In this document: in pieces, positions 50,410-52,910 of the stretch
Position numbering within the stretch: the stretch's first letter is position 1
Layout: each line of letters begins with the position of its first letter
Origin: an uncultured Eisenbergiella sp.
Lineage (GTDB): Bacteria > Bacillota > Clostridia > Lachnospirales > Lachnospiraceae
Length of the DNA: 52,910 nt
NCBI GenBank assembly: GCA_947626995.1
Contig: CANQUI010000007.1
Span: 1-52,910 of the forward strand
Direction: 5' to 3'
Notes under the pieces: generated by a model
Database searches by the model: none
The model's input: only the letters and a program-made list of their open reading frames with translations
What the model was told of the DNA's origin: nothing
Position numbers and translations under genes: made by a program

Positions 50410-51336
50410 TTATCGGTTTTCCAGCGCCCGGGCAATATCCTCTTTCATATCCAGTACCGCCTGACGGGCCGCGTCCGCGTAATGTTTTGCCCCGAACCGG
50501 GCGTATTTTTCCTGCTGATATGCCGCGATGATGCCCCGGGACGAATTGATGATCGCGCCCAGTCCGTCCTCGTTGAAAAAATGCACCAGATCCGCCCCTT
50601 TTCCGCCCTGCGCGCCATAGCCCGGCACCAGGATGAAGGTTTTGGGCATGAGCCTGCGCAGGATCTTCCCCTGTTCGGGATAGGTCGCGCCTACCACTGC
50701 GCCGACGCAGCTGTACTGCTCTCCCATACACGTTTCTCCCCACTGCGCCACCTTTTCTCCGACCAGTTCATACAAAGGCCTTCCCTCCACCAGACGGTCC
50801 TGAAATTCCCCGCTGCTGGGATTGGAAGTTTTGACCAGTACAAAGATACCCTTTTTTTGTTCCCGGCAGACATTTAAAAAAGGCGTTATGCCGTCCGATC
50901 CCAGATAAGGATTGACCGTGGCAAAATCCGCGTCAAAGGGGGCGTAGGATTTCGTCCCCACCGTAACCTTTCCAAGATGCGCTACAGCGTATGCTTCGGA
51001 TGTGGATCCGATATCGCCCCGTTTCACATCCGCAATCACCAAAAGATCCTTCTGTTTGCAGTAATCCACCGTCTTTTGATAGGCGATCAGGCCCGGCGTG
51101 CCAAACTGCTCATACATGGCGATCTGCGGCTTGACCGCGGGAACCAGATCGCAGACCGCGTCCACGATCCCCTTGTTGTAGGCAAAGATCGCCTCCGCCG
51201 CCCCCTGCAGGGTTTCCCCGTATTGGGCAAACGCCTCCTGCCGGATATGCTCCGGCACAAACTTCATCACGGGATCCAGTCCCACGACGATGGGCGCGTT
51301 CTTTTTTTTGATTCTGTCAATCAGCCGATCCATCAT
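50410..51336 (-). CDS. pyrF: Orotidine 5'-phosphate decarboxylase
   Basis: Decarboxylates OMP to UMP, 308 residues from ATG 51336. The long type of PyrF. Catalytic Asp-Lys-Asp tetrad in VIADVKRGDIGSTS, IVVGLDP near the start, and the phosphate-binding SSRGII near the end. AAGGAG precedes two adjacent ATGs; I use the first. First gene of the pyrF-pyrE series. Confidence 0.96.
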   Translation of the reverse strand: MMDRLIDRIKKKNAPIVVGLDPVMKFVPEHIRQEAFAQYGETLQGAAEAIFAYNKGIVDAVCDLVPAVKPQIAMYEQFGTPGLIAYQKTVDYCKQKDLLVIADVKRGDIGSTSEAYAVAHLGKVTVGTKSYAPFDADFATVNPYLGSDGITPFLNVCREQKKGIFVLVKTSNPSSGEFQDRLVEGRPLYELVGEKVAQWGETCMGEQYSCVGAVVGATYPEQGKILRRLMPKTFILVPGYGAQGGKGADLVHFFNEDGLGAIINSSRGIIAAYQQEKYARFGAKHYADAARQAVLDMKEDIARALENR

Positions 51337-51477
51337 CCTCTGTTCTCCTTCTTTCACCCGGTTTTGCGTTCTGTACGCATATCCTGTTCTTTTTTAACAG
51401 CAGAGGCCGCCTGATCTGCCGGCAGCCCCTGTATCCTTCCTTTTTTGGCTCTGCCCTCAGACGCCGGATTGCGCCGT
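51337..51477. other. Gap between pyrF and the TPR lipoprotein gene
   Basis: This 141-base gap shows a weak hairpin only (GGCAG/CTGCC, about 51415-51450) and no convincing promoter; nothing else seen. Confidence 0.3.
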
Positions 51478-52524
51478 TCATCTGGTCTGCAGAAACTCAT
51501 TTTCCCGCTGCGCCTTTTCGTCATCCGGATACAGCGACAGATACTGGCGCATGGCGGCCTTGGCATTATCGAACTGCCCCAGGTGCTCGTAGGCTACGAT
51601 CTGATTGAACTGCAAAGACTGCATCACGTTGTTGCCGTCAATCGCCAGCCCGGACTGAAACGCGCTAAGCGCCGCCTCATAATCTCCCGCTTTCATTTTG
51701 CAAATGCCCAGCTGATTGTAGATACCGGCATCCGGCTGCTTGGTCTCCAGATAATTGTTGTACACGCTGGCCGCGTAATTGTAATCTCCCAGACGCTCGT
51801 ACGTCTGTCCCAGAAGCGAGGTGGCCTGGGCACCCGCAGAATCCTTGGCGCTCTCCAAAGCCAGCCTGGCCTGTTCATAATCCTCCAGATAAAAATACAT
51901 CCGTCCCTTATCATAGTCGCTCAGACGCAGGCTCTCGTCCGCAAGCACCGCTTCCAGATACGCCTTGCCCATTTCTTCCTGTCCGAAGCGGCTGCAGCTT
52001 TGGTAAATGTTCACATACTGGTCAAAATCCGTCCGGTCCACCGCCACCGCGCGATCAAAATCCGCTTTTGCCTGCTCGGGCTTTTCCTGCTCCAGTTCGA
52101 TGGTCCCCTTTAAAAACCAGGCGTCCTTTTCCTGCGGCCGCAGCGCGGTGATCGCATCGTACACCTCCACCGCTTCTGCGAGCTGACCGTTCCTGTAATA
52201 AGCGGTAGCCAGATAATAATTGATATCATAATCCAGATCGTCGGGAACCGGGCCGCTTAAGGCAAGCGCGGCCTTTAGATTGGTGATGGCGTTTTCGTAA
52301 TCCGTCTGTCCCATACAGGCCAGCCCCCGCCCCCGATAGATCATCTGCCGGTCCTCGTCGTTTACCACGGCGGTTTCAAAGCTGGCAAGCGCGCCCTCGT
52401 AATCCATCTGCTGAATCTGCTGGATCCCCTGTATGATATTTTCATTTTCCACCGACGCGCACCCTGCCGTCATCGCTGCGGCAAAACAGGCGCAAACAAC
52501 GCCGGCGATCCTGTTTCTTTTCAT
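51478..52524 (-). CDS. TPR-repeat lipoprotein
   Basis: A 348-residue lipoprotein: signal peptide with lipobox MTAGC (Cys22), then about eight tetratricopeptide repeats, for example DYEGALASFETAVV, DYENAITNLKAAL, QLAEAVEVYDAI, KPEQAKADFDRAV, DYNYAASVYNNYL, DYEAALSAFQSGL and QFDNAKAAMRQYL. A scaffold for protein contacts outside the membrane; partner unknown. The ATG at 52524 is preferred over a GTG four codons before, which falls in the SD (GAGGTG). It has its own promoter. Confidence 0.88.
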   Translation of the reverse strand: MKRNRIAGVVCACFAAAMTAGCASVENENIIQGIQQIQQMDYEGALASFETAVVNDEDRQMIYRGRGLACMGQTDYENAITNLKAALALSGPVPDDLDYDINYYLATAYYRNGQLAEAVEVYDAITALRPQEKDAWFLKGTIELEQEKPEQAKADFDRAVAVDRTDFDQYVNIYQSCSRFGQEEMGKAYLEAVLADESLRLSDYDKGRMYFYLEDYEQARLALESAKDSAGAQATSLLGQTYERLGDYNYAASVYNNYLETKQPDAGIYNQLGICKMKAGDYEAALSAFQSGLAIDGNNVMQSLQFNQIVAYEHLGQFDNAKAAMRQYLSLYPDDEKAQRENEFLQTR

Positions 52525-52604
52525 ATTGCCAAACACCTCAAAATCCCTCTGAATGTTTTTTCAAACGGCTCCAAAACGTGCGTCTGTAAGCCTGCGGTCA
52601 TTCT

Positions 52605-52633
52605 ATTATAGCATACTTCGGATCGAATGAAAA
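52605..52633 (-). promoter_or_regulatory. Promoter of the TPR lipoprotein gene
   Basis: Extended -10 TGCTATAAT on the minus strand with a partial -35 (TTTTCA) at 17 bases. Confidence 0.6.
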
Positions 52634-52640
52634 TGCGGAT

Positions 52641-52865
52641 TCAGATTTTTTTCCGCAGTCCCCGGGGATAATGGTTTTTCATCTGCCCTCCGGCCTGTTT
52701 GCCCCAGCCGATGCCATACCCGTCCGTGGTGATCAGATACCAGCCCTTCCCGCCGGAAAACGGCATGGTTAAACCCGTCAGCCAGTCCCGGATCTCTTTG
52801 CCGTCTGCAGGCAGATCCAGCGTATGGCGCACCTCCCGAGTTTGCCACTTGTCAGTTGATCTCAA
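52641..52865 (-). pseudogene. 3' remnant of an RsmF-like rRNA m5C methyltransferase gene
   Basis: The 74-codon frame encodes only the C-terminal end of an RsmB/NOP2-family (RsmF) methyltransferase: LDLPADGKEI, YLITTDGYGIGWGKQAGG, KNHYPRGLRK. The whole catalytic domain with its Cys residues is missing, although at least 45 bases remain beyond. Homology stops near 52840, where the sequence turns AT-rich, so the gene seems cut by an insertion or rearrangement rather than simply running off the window. Confidence 0.7.
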
Positions 52866-52884
52866 TTAAATTTTTTTCCTTATT

Positions 52885-52909
52885 TTGCAAGGTTTTCCTT
52901 GCTTTTTTT
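52885..52909 (+). terminator. Intrinsic terminator at the right edge
   Basis: GCAAGG-TTTT-CCTTGC followed by T7 on the plus strand. No plus-strand gene precedes it here, so it may belong to an element beyond the edge or work on the minus strand. Confidence 0.6.
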
Positions 52910-52910
52910 G

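Noticed and set aside
51354-51566. Small Arg-rich frame overlapping the TPR gene end
   Set aside because: Arg/Pro composition of an off-frame reading, no SD and overlap with the TPR lipoprotein coding region.

Overview
The window looks like chromosomal DNA of an anaerobic, moderately GC-rich Clostridia member, most probably Lachnospiraceae. The gene families point this way: long single-chain PurL, YtrA-like GntR next to ClpC, cytidylate-kinase-like protein, mini-RNase III beside CysS/CysE, small multi-TM Lachnospiraceae-type proteins. Promoters are of the TTGACA/TATAAT type, Shine-Dalgarno sites are strong, and the tRNAs lack encoded CCA. The assignment is from family resemblance only; no search was run.

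Layout. 1-4.1 kb is the accessory edge: an IS110-family transposase (TTG start) with a structured upstream region that could hold a bridge RNA, then a two-gene unit on the minus strand coding a divergent cysteine-synthase-like PLP enzyme and a stand-alone LanC-like zinc protein, overlapping by one base. 4.3-9 kb: a eukaryotic-type HisA, a repeat-rich small lipoprotein, dapA-dapB, a cobalamin adenosyltransferase and a tandem SSB-like protein. 9.2-15 kb: typA, a lipoprotein, exonuclease III, mgtE with an overlapping upstream ORF, and a YigZ/IMPACT protein. 15-19 kb: a class A PBP, tRNA-Thr, a small coiled-coil protein and a DUF4236 membrane protein. 19-24 kb: rlmB-mrnC-cysS-cysE and ispF-GNAT. 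24-30 kb: tRNA-Met, tRNA-Val, a secreted trypsin-like protease, a DUF2142/GT-C-like membrane protein, argS and queH. 30-35 kb: purL, a TetR regulator, VanZ and tRNA-Trp. 35-42 kb: alpha/beta hydrolase with a cytidylate-kinase-like gene, a 65-residue peptide gene, radA, clpC and gntR. 42-47 kb: an acidic/basic-tailed SH3 membrane protein and purE-purM-purN-purD. 47-52.9 kb: a large M29 aminopeptidase behind two small membrane proteins and pyrF-pyrE, a TPR lipoprotein, and the 3' remnant of an rsmF-like methyltransferase gene cut off at the right edge.

Most of the window is housekeeping: purine (purL, purEMND), pyrimidine (pyrFE), lysine/peptidoglycan (dapAB, PBP), cysteine (cysE, cysS, CysK-like), isoprenoid (ispF), tRNA/rRNA processing and proteostasis (clpC, typA). 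Many neighbours are joined by ATGA or longer overlaps, so several units are probably translationally coupled. The least explained parts are the CysK-like/LanC-like pair (with a CCG zinc motif instead of CHG), the mgtE leader ORF with its long stem, the Cys-rich tail on IspF, the Phe-Pro-Gly-rich 65-mer, and the palindrome over the gntR-clpC promoter.
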